Source: Streptomyces antibioticus
Lineage (GTDB): Bacteria > Actinomycetota > Actinomycetes > Streptomycetales > Streptomycetaceae
Assembly: GCF_001514065.1 (NCBI RefSeq)
Contig: NZ_KQ948423.1
Span: 558,001-622,000 of the forward strand
Reading direction: 5' to 3'
DNA length: 64,000 nucleotides
Of this stretch, positions 42,523 through 50,752 are shown in pieces. Below the pieces are notes generated by a model that was not told where the DNA came from, searched no databases, and worked only from the letters and a program-made list of their open reading frames with translations. Both the position numbers and the translations under genes were made by a program. The first letter of the stretch is position 1, and every line of letters begins with the position of its first letter.

Positions 42523-42596
42523 GACCTGAATCTAGACGGAGACGGGGCGCGAAGGCAGAGGGCACCGAGCCTGAATCCGGGGGAAACTCCGGAACA

Positions 42597-43205
42597 TCAG
42601 GAGGTGAGCAGCGCCCGCATCGCCTCACTGTCCGAGAACGGCGCGTCCTGCGCCGTACGGGACAGCAGAAGCACATGGGCGTCCTCGAACTGGTCGTACG
42701 ACATCGGTTCCGGGCCCTGCCCGACGATCACGACGTTGTGCTCCAGACGCCAGCTGACGTACCGCGTGTGGAACCGGGGCTGGCGTATGTCGTGGTGCGG
42801 GAGGCCGAGGCGGTCGGTGAAGCGCTGGACGACGGTGGCGTGGTGGGCGTCGAACTCCGGCCGCCAGGCGCCCTCCTGGCTCGTCCAGCCGGGGACGGCC
42901 GCCCAGATGTCCTCGTCGAGCAGGCCGCCGTCGACCGTGTAGAGGTAGGCGAAGGGCAGGTGGAGCGTCCCGTCGCCGTCGGCGGTGACGAAGTGGCCGT
43001 GCGGGGTGACATGGGTGGCCTCGGGGACGTCGGGCGTCCCCTCGTACGCCGGCCCGCCGACCGCCTCCGACCAGTCGGGCCAGCCGGCCTCACGCAGCCG
43101 GGCCTCCACCGTCTCGACGTCCGTCAGGTCCAGCTCCGCCAGGGCCAGCAGCCGGTCGACCAGCTCCTCGCCGACCGGGCACACGGCCACGTACTCCTCG
43201 GACAC
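42597..43205 (-). CDS. conserved protein of unknown function upstream of the CYTH-CHAD gene
   Basis: A 202-residue acidic soluble protein (EEYVAVCPVGEELVDRLLALAEL, DVPEATHVTPHGHFVTADGDGTLHLPFAYLY, EFDAHHATVVQRFTDRLG, HTRYVSWRLEHNVVIVGQGPE, SYDQFEDAHVLLLS). No signal peptide, membrane helix or known catalytic motif is visible. The GTG at 43205 follows a G-rich GGGGGGA. It lies 22 bp downstream of the rodA stop, so it could be co-transcribed with the mre genes. I do not recognise a family. Confidence 0.85.
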   Translation of the reverse strand: MSEEYVAVCPVGEELVDRLLALAELDLTDVETVEARLREAGWPDWSEAVGGPAYEGTPDVPEATHVTPHGHFVTADGDGTLHLPFAYLYTVDGGLLDEDIWAAVPGWTSQEGAWRPEFDAHHATVVQRFTDRLGLPHHDIRQPRFHTRYVSWRLEHNVVIVGQGPEPMSYDQFEDAHVLLLSRTAQDAPFSDSEAMRALLTS

Positions 43206-43227
43206 CCCAATCCCCCCTACGACACGG

Positions 43228-44424
43228 CTAGGCCGACATCGGCCGCTGCACCTTGATCGACTGCAACAGTCCCACCGCGACCCACACCGCGAACATGGAG
43301 GTTCCGCCGTAGGACACGAACGGCAGCGGCAGACCGGTGACCGGCATGATGCCCAGCGTCATCCCGATGTTCTCGAAGGACTGGAAGGCGAACCAGGCCA
43401 CGATCCCCGCCGCGACGATCGTGCCGTACAGCTCCGTCGTCTCCCGGGCGATCCGGCAGGCCCGCCACAGCACCACGCCGAGCAGCACGATGATCAGGCC
43501 CGCGCCGACGAAGCCCAGCTCCTCGCCCGCGACCGTGAAGACGAAGTCCGTCTGCTGCTCGGGCACGAACTGGCCGGTGGTCTGCGAGCCGTGGAACAGG
43601 CCCGAGCCCGTGAGGCCGCCCGAACCGATCGCGATCCGCGCCTGGTTGGTGTTGTAGCCGACACCGGCCGGGTCGAGGCTCGGGTTGGCGAACGCGGCGA
43701 AGCGGGCGATCTGGTAGTCGTCCAGGATGCCGAGCTGCCAGACCGCGATCGCGCCGATCGCGCCGGTGCCGAGCAGCCCGAACACCCAGCGGTTGGAGGC
43801 GCCGGAGGCAAGCAGCACGCCCAGCACGATGATGACCATGACCATGACCGACCCGAGGTCGGGCATCAGCATGACGATCAGCATCGGTACCGCGGCCAGG
43901 CCCAGGGCCTGGAGCACGGTCCGGTGGTCCGGGTAGGGCTTGTCGCCCGCGTCGACCCGCGCCGCCAGCAGCATCGCCATGCCCAGGATGATCGTGATCT
44001 TCACGAACTCCGAGGGCTGGAGGGAGAAGCCGCCGCCGAGCACGATCCAGGAGTGGGCGCCGTTGACCGTGGAGCCCAGCGGGGTGAGCACCATGAGGAT
44101 CAGGAACACCGAGGCGCCGTAGAGGATCGGCACGGCCGTTCTCAACGCCCGGTGACCGAGCCACACCGTGCCGATCATCAGGGCGAACCCGATGCCGGTG
44201 TTCATGATGTGCCGGATCAGGAAGTAGTACTGGTCGCCCTGGTTGATCTCGGTGCGGTTGCGGGTCGCCGAGAAGACCAGCAGCGAGCCGATGCCCGACA
44301 GGGCGAGCGCCGCGAACAGTATCGGCCAGTCCAGCCGGCGGGCGAGCGAGTCACGGGCGAACAGCCGCGTCCAGCCCGCGCGCTCGGGTCCGTACCCGGA
44401 GACGGAGAAGCTGTTGCCGGTCAT
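43228..44424 (-). CDS. rodA: RodA/FtsW (SEDS) peptidoglycan glycosyltransferase
   Basis: A 398-residue polytopic membrane protein that polymerises glycan strands with its partner PBP2. About ten hydrophobic segments are visible, with the family marks HSWIVLGGGFSLQPSEFVKI, LIVMLMPDLGSVMVM (the conserved Pro-Asp-Leu-Gly-Ser), FVPEQQTDFVFTVAGEELGFVG, and GMTLGIMPVTGLPLPFVSYGGTS near the end. The ATG at 44424 overlaps the mrdA stop as ATGA, with GGAGG 8 bases upstream. In S. coelicolor this position is called sfr. Here it is the last gene of the mreB-mreC-mreD-mrdA-rodA set. Confidence 0.96.
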   Translation of the reverse strand: MTGNSFSVSGYGPERAGWTRLFARDSLARRLDWPILFAALALSGIGSLLVFSATRNRTEINQGDQYYFLIRHIMNTGIGFALMIGTVWLGHRALRTAVPILYGASVFLILMVLTPLGSTVNGAHSWIVLGGGFSLQPSEFVKITIILGMAMLLAARVDAGDKPYPDHRTVLQALGLAAVPMLIVMLMPDLGSVMVMVIIVLGVLLASGASNRWVFGLLGTGAIGAIAVWQLGILDDYQIARFAAFANPSLDPAGVGYNTNQARIAIGSGGLTGSGLFHGSQTTGQFVPEQQTDFVFTVAGEELGFVGAGLIIVLLGVVLWRACRIARETTELYGTIVAAGIVAWFAFQSFENIGMTLGIMPVTGLPLPFVSYGGTSMFAVWVAVGLLQSIKVQRPMSA

Positions 44425-46676
44425 GTGCACATCCTCCGGCTTCCCCTGCGGCGCCGCCGCCTGCGGGTGTTGCGGTTGCCGCTCGTCGGCTGCCCGACGG
44501 TCGCCGCCAGCGTGGTCTCCTCCGGCTTGGGAGCGCCTTCCTGGCTCACCCGCTGCTGCTTGGCCGGGTCCTTGGCGACCTTCGGGGACTTGATGGTGCC
44601 GTCCGTGCGGACCTTCGGCAGGCCCTTCTGCGGGGTGGGCAGCAGCGCGTTCTTCTTGTTGATGGTGCCGTCGTCGGAGACGCCGTACAGCGCGTCGTAG
44701 ATGTTGCGCACCGCCGGACCCGAGGCGCCGGAGCCCGTACCACCCTGGGAGATCGTCATCACGATCGAGTAGTCCTTGGTGTACGTGGCGAACCAGGAGG
44801 TCGTCTGCTTGCCGTAGACCTCGGCCGTACCCGTCTTGGCGTGCATCGGGATCTTCTCCTGCGGCCAGCCGACCTGGGCGAAGCGCCAGGCGGCCGTACC
44901 GCGGGTGGCCACGCCCGCGAGGGCGTCGTCCATCTTGGCCAGCGTGGTCTTGCTTATCGGCAGCTTGCCGTGGGACTTGGGCGCGATCTCGTCGACGCTC
45001 TTGCCGTCGGCGCTGACGACGGCCTTGCCGACCGTCGGGTTGTACAGGGTGCCGCCGTTGGAGATCGCCGCGTAGATCGTGGCCATCTGGATCGGGGTGA
45101 CCATGGTGTCGCCCTGGCCGATGGAGTAGTTGATCTCGTCACCGGCACGCATCTTGTTGCCCTCGAGGCAGTTCTCGTAGGAGATCTTCTCGACGTACGT
45201 GCCGTCCTTCTTCCCCGTCTTGCACCAGGCGTCCTTGTTGGCCTCCCAGTACGCCTGCTTCCACTGGCGGTCGGGGACGCGGCCGGTGACCTCGTTGGGC
45301 AGGTCGATGCCGGTGGTCTTGCCGAGGCCGAACTGGTGGGCGGCCTTGAAGAAGTAGTCCTTCGGCTCGCCCTTCTTCGGGTTGATGCCGCCGTCCCGCT
45401 GCCACTCCCGGTGGGCGAGGCCGTAGAAGACGGTGTCGCAGGACACCTCCAGGGCGCGACCGAGGTTGATGGGGCCGAAGTTCTCCGACTCGAAGTTCTT
45501 GAAGACCTGGCCGCCGACCGAGTACGAGCTCGTGCACGGGTAGCGGCCGTCGAAGTCGTAGCCCGCCTCGACGGCGGCGGCCGTGGAGATCACCTTGAAG
45601 GTGGAGCCGGGTGCCGACTGGCCCTGGATGGCCCGGTTGAGCAGCGGGTAGTTGGAGTCCTTGCCCGTCAGCTTCTTGTAGTCCTTGGCGGAGATGCCGC
45701 CGACCCAGGCGTTGGGGTCGTAGGTCGGGTTGGAGGCCATGGCGACGATCCGGCCGGTCTTGGCCTCCATGACGACGACGGCACCGGAGTCCGCCTTGTA
45801 GTTCTCGCCGGTGTTGTCGTCGAACTGCTTGCGGGCCTCCTTCATCGCGTCGTTCAGTTCGTACTCCGCGACGCGCTGGACGCGGGAGTCGATGCTGGTG
45901 ACGAGGTTGGCGCCGGGCTGGGCCTCGTCGGCCTCGGCCTGGCCGATGACGCGGCCGAGGTTGTCCACCTCGTAGCGGGTGACGCCGGCCTTGCCGCGCA
46001 GCTCCTTGTCGTACTCCCGCTCAAGTCCCGAGCGGCCGACCTGGTCGGAGCGCAGATAGGGCGAGTCGGTGTCCTGGGCCTTGGTGATCTCCTCGTCGGT
46101 GACCGGGGAGAGGTAGCCGAGGACCTGGGCGGTGTTGGCCTTGCCGGGGCTCGGGTAGCGGCGCACGGCCTCGGGCTCGGCGGTGATGCCGGGGAAGTCC
46201 TCGGCGCGCTCGCGGATCTGCAGTGCCTGCTTGGCGGTGGCCTCGTCGGTGATGGGGATCGGCTGGTACGGCGAGCCGTTCCAGCAGGGCTGCGGGGTCT
46301 CGGCGTCGCACAGGCGGACCTTCTGCATGACCTCCGCGGGCTTCATGCCGAGGACCTTGGCCAGCTTGGTGAGGACGGCCTTGCCGTCGTCCTTCATCTT
46401 GAGCAGGTCGGTGCGGGAGGCGGAGACCACCAGCCGGGTCTCGTTGTCCGCGATCGGCACGCCGCGCGCGTCCAGGATCGAGCCGCGGACGGCGGGCTCG
46501 ACGACCTGCTGGACGTGGTTGCCCGACGCCTCCTTCGCGTAGGCGTCGCCCTCGCGGATCTGGAGGTACCACAGGCGCCCGCCGAGGGTGCCGAGGAGGG
46601 ACAGGACGAGGATCTGGATCACGATGAGCCTGATCTGGACCCGTGGGGTCCGACCGGTCTCGGGGATGTTGGTCAC
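44421..46676 (-). CDS. mrdA: penicillin-binding protein 2 (class B transpeptidase)
   Basis: A 751-residue bitopic membrane enzyme that cross-links peptidoglycan during elongation or sporulation. One helix (LIVIQILVLSLLGTLGG) near residue 25 is followed by the PBP dimer domain (VRGSILDARGVPIADNET) and the transpeptidase domain: active-site QSAPGSTFKVIS (Ser about 357), SCDTVFYGLA in place of SxN (about 411), and HAKTGTAE (about 613). The C-terminal extension ends in an Arg-rich tail ([13 protein letters not shown]). The start is the GTG at 46676. It is coupled to rodA by a 4-base overlap. Confidence 0.96.
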   Translation of the reverse strand: MTNIPETGRTPRVQIRLIVIQILVLSLLGTLGGRLWYLQIREGDAYAKEASGNHVQQVVEPAVRGSILDARGVPIADNETRLVVSASRTDLLKMKDDGKAVLTKLAKVLGMKPAEVMQKVRLCDAETPQPCWNGSPYQPIPITDEATAKQALQIRERAEDFPGITAEPEAVRRYPSPGKANTAQVLGYLSPVTDEEITKAQDTDSPYLRSDQVGRSGLEREYDKELRGKAGVTRYEVDNLGRVIGQAEADEAQPGANLVTSIDSRVQRVAEYELNDAMKEARKQFDDNTGENYKADSGAVVVMEAKTGRIVAMASNPTYDPNAWVGGISAKDYKKLTGKDSNYPLLNRAIQGQSAPGSTFKVISTAAAVEAGYDFDGRYPCTSSYSVGGQVFKNFESENFGPINLGRALEVSCDTVFYGLAHREWQRDGGINPKKGEPKDYFFKAAHQFGLGKTTGIDLPNEVTGRVPDRQWKQAYWEANKDAWCKTGKKDGTYVEKISYENCLEGNKMRAGDEINYSIGQGDTMVTPIQMATIYAAISNGGTLYNPTVGKAVVSADGKSVDEIAPKSHGKLPISKTTLAKMDDALAGVATRGTAAWRFAQVGWPQEKIPMHAKTGTAEVYGKQTTSWFATYTKDYSIVMTISQGGTGSGASGPAVRNIYDALYGVSDDGTINKKNALLPTPQKGLPKVRTDGTIKSPKVAKDPAKQQRVSQEGAPKPEETTLAATVGQPTSGNRNTRRRRRRRGSRRMCT

Positions 46677-46831
46677 TGCGGCTGCCGCCCCCTCTCAGTG
46701 CGCCGAGTTGTGTGCGCGTACGAATGATGAACGGCTGACCTGTGAAAGCTCGTTCCGCCCCGGCGAACCCGTTCGAGTGAACTCGTCCGAGGCCGCATCA
46801 GCCGTCTGATCCGGCCTCAACACACCCGCCC

Positions 46832-47509
46832 TCACAGCCGCTTGACCCCCTTGATGCGGCCGACCCGCGCGGTTCTCGTCCGCGCCTTGGTCTTCAGCGA
46901 GCCGAGCCCGCCCCGCTGGCCGCCGATCTTCAGTCCCGTCCCGGACGACAGCCACCCCGACGAGATGTCGGCGGCCTTCGCGGCGGAGTTGGTCTCCGCG
47001 AGCGGGTCGTTCTCGGCACGGCGGGCGAGCGCCATGATGCCGGGGACGACGAAGGGCGCGAGGAGCAGGTCGTACAGCGCGGCCGTGAACAGCAGGCTGC
47101 CGAGGCCGACATGACGTGCGGCGGTGTCGCCGACGAGGGCGCCGACACCGGCGTACAGCAAGGTCGTGCCGAGGGCGGCGACAACCACGACGACCATCGG
47201 CCCGGTGGCCGACTTCAGACGGCCGTTCTCCGGCTTGGCGAGGCCGGCGAGGTAGCCGATGACGCACAGCACCAGCGCGTAGCGGCCGGCGGCGTGGTCC
47301 GCGGGCGGCGCGAGGTCGGCGAGGAGTCCCGCGCCGAACCCGACGAGGGCGCCGCCGACATGGCCGTAGACCATGGCGAGGCCCAGGACGGTCAGCAGGA
47401 GCACGTCGGGGACGGCGCCCGGCAGATGGAGTCTGGACAGGACGCTGACCTGGAGGACCAGGGCGACGACGACGAGGGAGGTGGAGAGCAGGATCCGGTT
47501 GACACGCAC
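46832..47509 (-). CDS. mreD: rod-shape protein MreD
   Basis: A 225-residue membrane protein with about five hydrophobic helices (ILLSTSLVVVALVLQVSVL, DVLLLTVLGLAMVYG, YALVLCVIGYLAGL, PMVVVVVAALGTTLLY, ALYDLLLAPFVVPGIMAL), the MreD pattern. A cytoplasmic basic tail of ~65 residues is longer than in rods. The GTG at 47509 lies 13 bp after the mreC stop, so it is co-transcribed. Confidence 0.93.
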   Translation of the reverse strand: MRVNRILLSTSLVVVALVLQVSVLSRLHLPGAVPDVLLLTVLGLAMVYGHVGGALVGFGAGLLADLAPPADHAAGRYALVLCVIGYLAGLAKPENGRLKSATGPMVVVVVAALGTTLLYAGVGALVGDTAARHVGLGSLLFTAALYDLLLAPFVVPGIMALARRAENDPLAETNSAAKAADISSGWLSSGTGLKIGGQRGGLGSLKTKARTRTARVGRIKGVKRL

Positions 47510-47522
47510 GGGGAATCAGCTC

Positions 47523-48470
47523 CTACTGCTCTTGCTCGAACTGGCCGTCGGCATTGGCGTTCGCCGAGGGGGTGACCGTGACGGTGACGGTCGGGGTGGG
47601 GGTCGGCTTCGGCTTCTTCGGCAGCACCGTGTCCCGCGGGTCCTTCTTCGGGGCCTCGACGACGACACCGACGACGTCGAGCTTGGTGAAGCTGACGTAC
47701 GGCGTGACGTAGAGCGTGCGGGTCAGGCCACCGCCGGAGGGGTCGACTCGGGAGACGACACCGACCGGGACGCCGGGCACGAAGGGCTTGTCGGCCTGCG
47801 AGCCGAAGGTGACCAGGCGGTCGCCCTTCTTCACCTCGGCCTTGCCGTTGAGGAGTTCGACGCGCAGCGGGCGGTCGCCCTGCCCTGAGGCGAAGCCGAG
47901 CTCGTCGCCGGCCTCCATGCGGGTGCCGACGGTGAAGTCGGGGTCGTTGGCGAGGAGCACGGTGGCGGTGTTCGGGCCGACCGTCGTCACGCGGCCCACC
48001 AGTCCGTCGCCGTTGAGGACCGTCATGTCGCGCTTGATGCCGTCGTTGGAGCCGACGTCGATGGTGATGGTCCAGGAGAAGCCCTGGGCCGACCCTATGG
48101 CGATGACCTCGGCGCCCTTGATGCCGTACTGGCCCTCGGCCGCGATGCCCATCATCTTGTTGAGCTGCTTGAGGCGGCTGGCGTTGCGGTCGTCGCTGCC
48201 GAGCTTCGCCTTGAGGGCCGCGTTCTCCTTCTCCAGCGCGGCGAGCCGGTCGTGGCGCTCACCGGAGTCGCGGATCGAGGAGATCGCGTTGCCGACCGGG
48301 TTCACCGCGGCGGAGACGCCGTCCTCGATCGGGCCGAAGACCGTGGCCGCGGCCTGGCGGGCACCGTCGACCGGTGAGTCCTCCCCACCGCGGATGTCCA
48401 CCGTGATCAGTGCGAACGCGATGGCGATCAGCAGCACCAGGAGCAGCCGGCTCTCTCGTGTGTCCCTCAC
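47523..48470 (-). CDS. mreC: rod-shape protein MreC
   Basis: A bitopic membrane protein of 315 residues. One helix near the N-terminus (RLLLVLLIAIAFALITV) is followed by a coiled coil (HDRLAALEKENAALKAKL) and the MreC beta domain (VIAIGSAQGFSWTITIDVGSNDGIKRDMTVLNGDGLVGRV, VGTRMEAGDELGFASGQG, GDRLVTFGSQADKPFVPGVPVGVV). A Thr/Pro-rich tail follows. The start is taken as the GTG at 48470 (MRDTRESRLL). A TTG at 48494 would add eight basic residues. It links cytoplasmic MreB to the periplasmic wall enzymes. Confidence 0.95.
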   Translation of the reverse strand: MRDTRESRLLLVLLIAIAFALITVDIRGGEDSPVDGARQAAATVFGPIEDGVSAAVNPVGNAISSIRDSGERHDRLAALEKENAALKAKLGSDDRNASRLKQLNKMMGIAAEGQYGIKGAEVIAIGSAQGFSWTITIDVGSNDGIKRDMTVLNGDGLVGRVTTVGPNTATVLLANDPDFTVGTRMEAGDELGFASGQGDRPLRVELLNGKAEVKKGDRLVTFGSQADKPFVPGVPVGVVSRVDPSGGGLTRTLYVTPYVSFTKLDVVGVVVEAPKKDPRDTVLPKKPKPTPTPTVTVTVTPSANANADGQFEQEQ

Positions 48471-48559
48471 GTGCGGCGGCCGTGCCTTCCTCAATAGGAA
48501 TGTGCAGTGTTCAGAATGTGCGGATGTGTACGGGCGAGCTTATGCCTCTATATCAACGA

Positions 48560-48595
48560 TCCGCCGTACGAGAGGAGATCATCTCGTACGGCGGA
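48560..48595 (-). terminator. intercistronic hairpin between mreB and mreC
   Basis: Perfect 14-bp arms (48560-48573 and 48582-48595; core CCGCCGTACGAGA) surround an 8-base loop. The stem begins 14 bp after the mreB stop. No U-tract follows on the minus strand, so partial termination or RNA protection, giving more mreB than mreCD transcript, is likelier than full termination. Confidence 0.65.
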
Positions 48596-48609
48596 ATCGA
48601 AGAGTTACG

Positions 48610-49629
48610 TCATCTGCGCGGCTGGGCGTCCAGCACCTGCTGAAGCGCCTCGAACTCCTCCACGCACTTGCCGGAGCCGAGCGCCACGCTGTCGAGGGGG
48701 TCCTCGGCGATGTGGATCGGCATGCCGGTCTCGCGGCGCAGCCGCTCGTCGAGACCGCGCAGCAGGGCGCCGCCGCCGGTCAGAACGATTCCGCGGTCCA
48801 TGATGTCGCCGGACAGCTCGGGCGGGCACTTGTCGAGAGTCGTCTTCACCGCGTCCACGATCGCGTTGACGGGCTCCTCGATCGCCTTGCGGACTTCGGC
48901 GGCCGAGATGACGACGGTCTTGGGCAGCCCGGAGACGAGGTCCCGGCCGCGGATTTCGGTGTGCTCGTCAGCGTCGAGGTCGTACGCCGAACCGATCGTG
49001 ATCTTGATCTGCTCGGCCGTGCGCTCACCGAGGAGGAGGGAGTACTCCTTCTTGATGTGCTGGATGATCGCGTTGTCCAGTTCGTCGCCCGCGACGCGGA
49101 TCGACTGGGCGGTGACGATCCCGCCGAGCGAGATGACCGCGACCTCCGTCGTGCCGCCGCCGATGTCGACCACCATGTTGCCCGTGGCCTCGTGGACCGG
49201 CAGGCCGGAGCCGATGGCCGCGGCCATGGGCTCCTCGATGATGTGCACCTGACGGGCGCCGGCCTGGGACGACGCCTCGATGACGGCACGGCGCTCGACG
49301 CCGGTGATGCCCGAGGGCACACAGACGACGACCCGCGGACGAGCCAGATACCGCCGCTTGTGGATCTTCAGGATGAAGTAGCGGAGCATCCGCTCGGTGA
49401 TCTCGAAGTCGGCGATCACGCCGTCCTTCAGCGGACGGACGGCAACGATGTTGCCGGGCGTGCGCCCGATCATCTTCTTCGCTTCGGCGCCGACCGCCAG
49501 GATGCCACCGGTGTTGGTGTTGATCGCGACGACGGACGGCTCGTTGAGTACGATCCCGCGACCCCTGACGTACACCAGCGTGTTGGCGGTCCCGAGGTCG
49601 ACAGCCATGTCACGGCCGATGAACGACAT
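48610..49629 (-). CDS. mreB: actin-like cytoskeletal protein MreB
   Basis: A 339-residue actin-fold ATPase. The ATG at 49629 is chosen because GGGGA lies 5 bases upstream and the product begins [20 protein letters not shown] as in other MreB proteins; the open frame extends to 49722. Signatures are DLGTANT (phosphate 1), [26 protein letters not shown] (phosphate 2) and [18 protein letters not shown] (adenosine). In Streptomyces MreB acts mainly in spore-wall and aerial hyphal wall synthesis. It is the first gene of the mre set. Confidence 0.98.
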   Translation of the reverse strand: MSFIGRDMAVDLGTANTLVYVRGRGIVLNEPSVVAINTNTGGILAVGAEAKKMIGRTPGNIVAVRPLKDGVIADFEITERMLRYFILKIHKRRYLARPRVVVCVPSGITGVERRAVIEASSQAGARQVHIIEEPMAAAIGSGLPVHEATGNMVVDIGGGTTEVAVISLGGIVTAQSIRVAGDELDNAIIQHIKKEYSLLLGERTAEQIKITIGSAYDLDADEHTEIRGRDLVSGLPKTVVISAAEVRKAIEEPVNAIVDAVKTTLDKCPPELSGDIMDRGIVLTGGGALLRGLDERLRRETGMPIHIAEDPLDSVALGSGKCVEEFEALQQVLDAQPRR

Positions 49630-49847
49630 TGAGTTCCCCATCAGGATTCGTCTGGCCTTCCTGGGAGCTTTTGAGGGCTTTTCAGGTCGGCGAAGTGGGT
49701 GCTGTGACGTGAAGGCTTCCATCGTAGTGGCGCCCGCACGAACACTGCGTAAGGGTCTCCGCCATTGTCAGCAGATGCCGACGGTGTTCGCTTCTGGAGA
49801 GGGGCGTTCGGGGGTGCTCGTTCCCTCGATCGCCACGCATATGCCAA

Positions 49848-49877
49848 GAAAGTCCGGAGGCGGCCCCCCGGACTTTC
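49848..49877 (-). terminator. terminator-like stem after ndk
   Basis: Perfect 10-bp arms GAAAGTCCGG (49848-49857) and CCGGACTTTC (49868-49877) enclose a 10-base loop, 16 bp after the ndk stop. TTGGC follows on the minus strand. It separates ndk from mreB. Confidence 0.7.
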
Positions 49878-49893
49878 ACCAACGGCACACGCG

Positions 49894-50307
49894 TCAGGCG
49901 TGACCCGGGAAGAAGATCTTCACCTCGCGCTCCGCGGACTCCTCGGAGTCGGAGGCGTGGATGAGGTTCTCACGGACGATCACACCGAAGTCGCCGCGGA
50001 TCGAACCGGGCGCGGCGGCGATCGGGTCGGTCGGACCGGCCAGCGCGCGCACCCCCTCGATGACCCGCTCACCCTCGACGATCAGCGCCACGACCGGGCC
50101 GGAGGCCATGAACTCCACCAGCGGCTCGTAGAAGGGCTTGCCCTTGTGCTCGCCGTAGTGCTGCTCCAGCGTCTCCTGGTCCAGGGTGCGCAGCTCCAGC
50201 GCCGTGATCTGCCAGCCGGCCTTGCGCTCGATACGGCTGATGATCTCGCCGGTCAGGCCACGACGGACGGCGTCGGGCTTGAGGAGGACGAGGGTGCGCT
50301 GCGTCAC
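49894..50307 (-). CDS. ndk: nucleoside diphosphate kinase
   Basis: A 137-residue enzyme balancing nucleoside triphosphate pools. It contains TLVLLKPDAVRRGL, VALIVEGERVI, PTDPIAAAPGSIRGDFG and the phosphorylated histidine in ENLIHASDS (His117). The GTG at 50307 has GGAG 7 bases upstream. It lies downstream of the DUF4233 and folC genes. Confidence 0.98.
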   Translation of the reverse strand: MTQRTLVLLKPDAVRRGLTGEIISRIERKAGWQITALELRTLDQETLEQHYGEHKGKPFYEPLVEFMASGPVVALIVEGERVIEGVRALAGPTDPIAAAPGSIRGDFGVIVRENLIHASDSEESAEREVKIFFPGHA

Positions 50308-50383
50308 GAGGGGGCTCCTTCATCGAGCGTGTGTCAAGCGTGGTGCGGGAAGACCGAGGTTACAGGGCGTGTCCGGAGGCCTG

Positions 50384-50746
50384 TCACGCAGCGTCAGGTG
50401 CGGGGGCCTCCGCCTGCGCCTGCGCCGCGAATCTGGCCTTCGCCTCGTCGACCTTCCGGCCGTAGTGCACCGAGGCCCACCACAGGGCGGCGAAGATCGC
50501 GCCCAGGAAGAACATCGACGGCACGGCGAACCCGGAGGCGATGAGGGCGACCTGGAGCGCCCAGCCCAGCGCGATGCCGCCCGGCCGGGTCACCACGCCG
50601 CACAGCGCCAGGCACAGGAACATGGCGATCCCGCTGACCGTCCACACCGTGGACGTGGACAGGTCGTCGTCCTTCATCGCGACCAGGGCGGCGAAGCCGA
50701 TGACGAAGAACTCGCCGATCAGGGTCGAAGAACAGAGCGTACGCAC
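50384..50746 (-). CDS. DUF4233 small membrane protein
   Basis: A 120-residue protein with four hydrophobic segments (LIGEFFVIGFAALVAM, VWTVSGIAMFLCLALCGVV, LGWALQVALIASGFAV, MFFLGAIFAALWWASV) and a charged Ala-rich C-terminus. This size and its place 6 bp after folC fit the DUF4233 family, an actinobacterial folC neighbour of unknown function. GTG start. Confidence 0.88.
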   Translation of the reverse strand: MRTLCSSTLIGEFFVIGFAALVAMKDDDLSTSTVWTVSGIAMFLCLALCGVVTRPGGIALGWALQVALIASGFAVPSMFFLGAIFAALWWASVHYGRKVDEAKARFAAQAQAEAPAPDAA

Positions 50747-50752
50747 GGGTGG

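Noticed and set aside
49642-49847. A TACGAT -10-like box upstream of mreB
   Set aside because: No acceptable -35 box lies at 16-18 bp and several other hexamers fit equally well, so no promoter is called.
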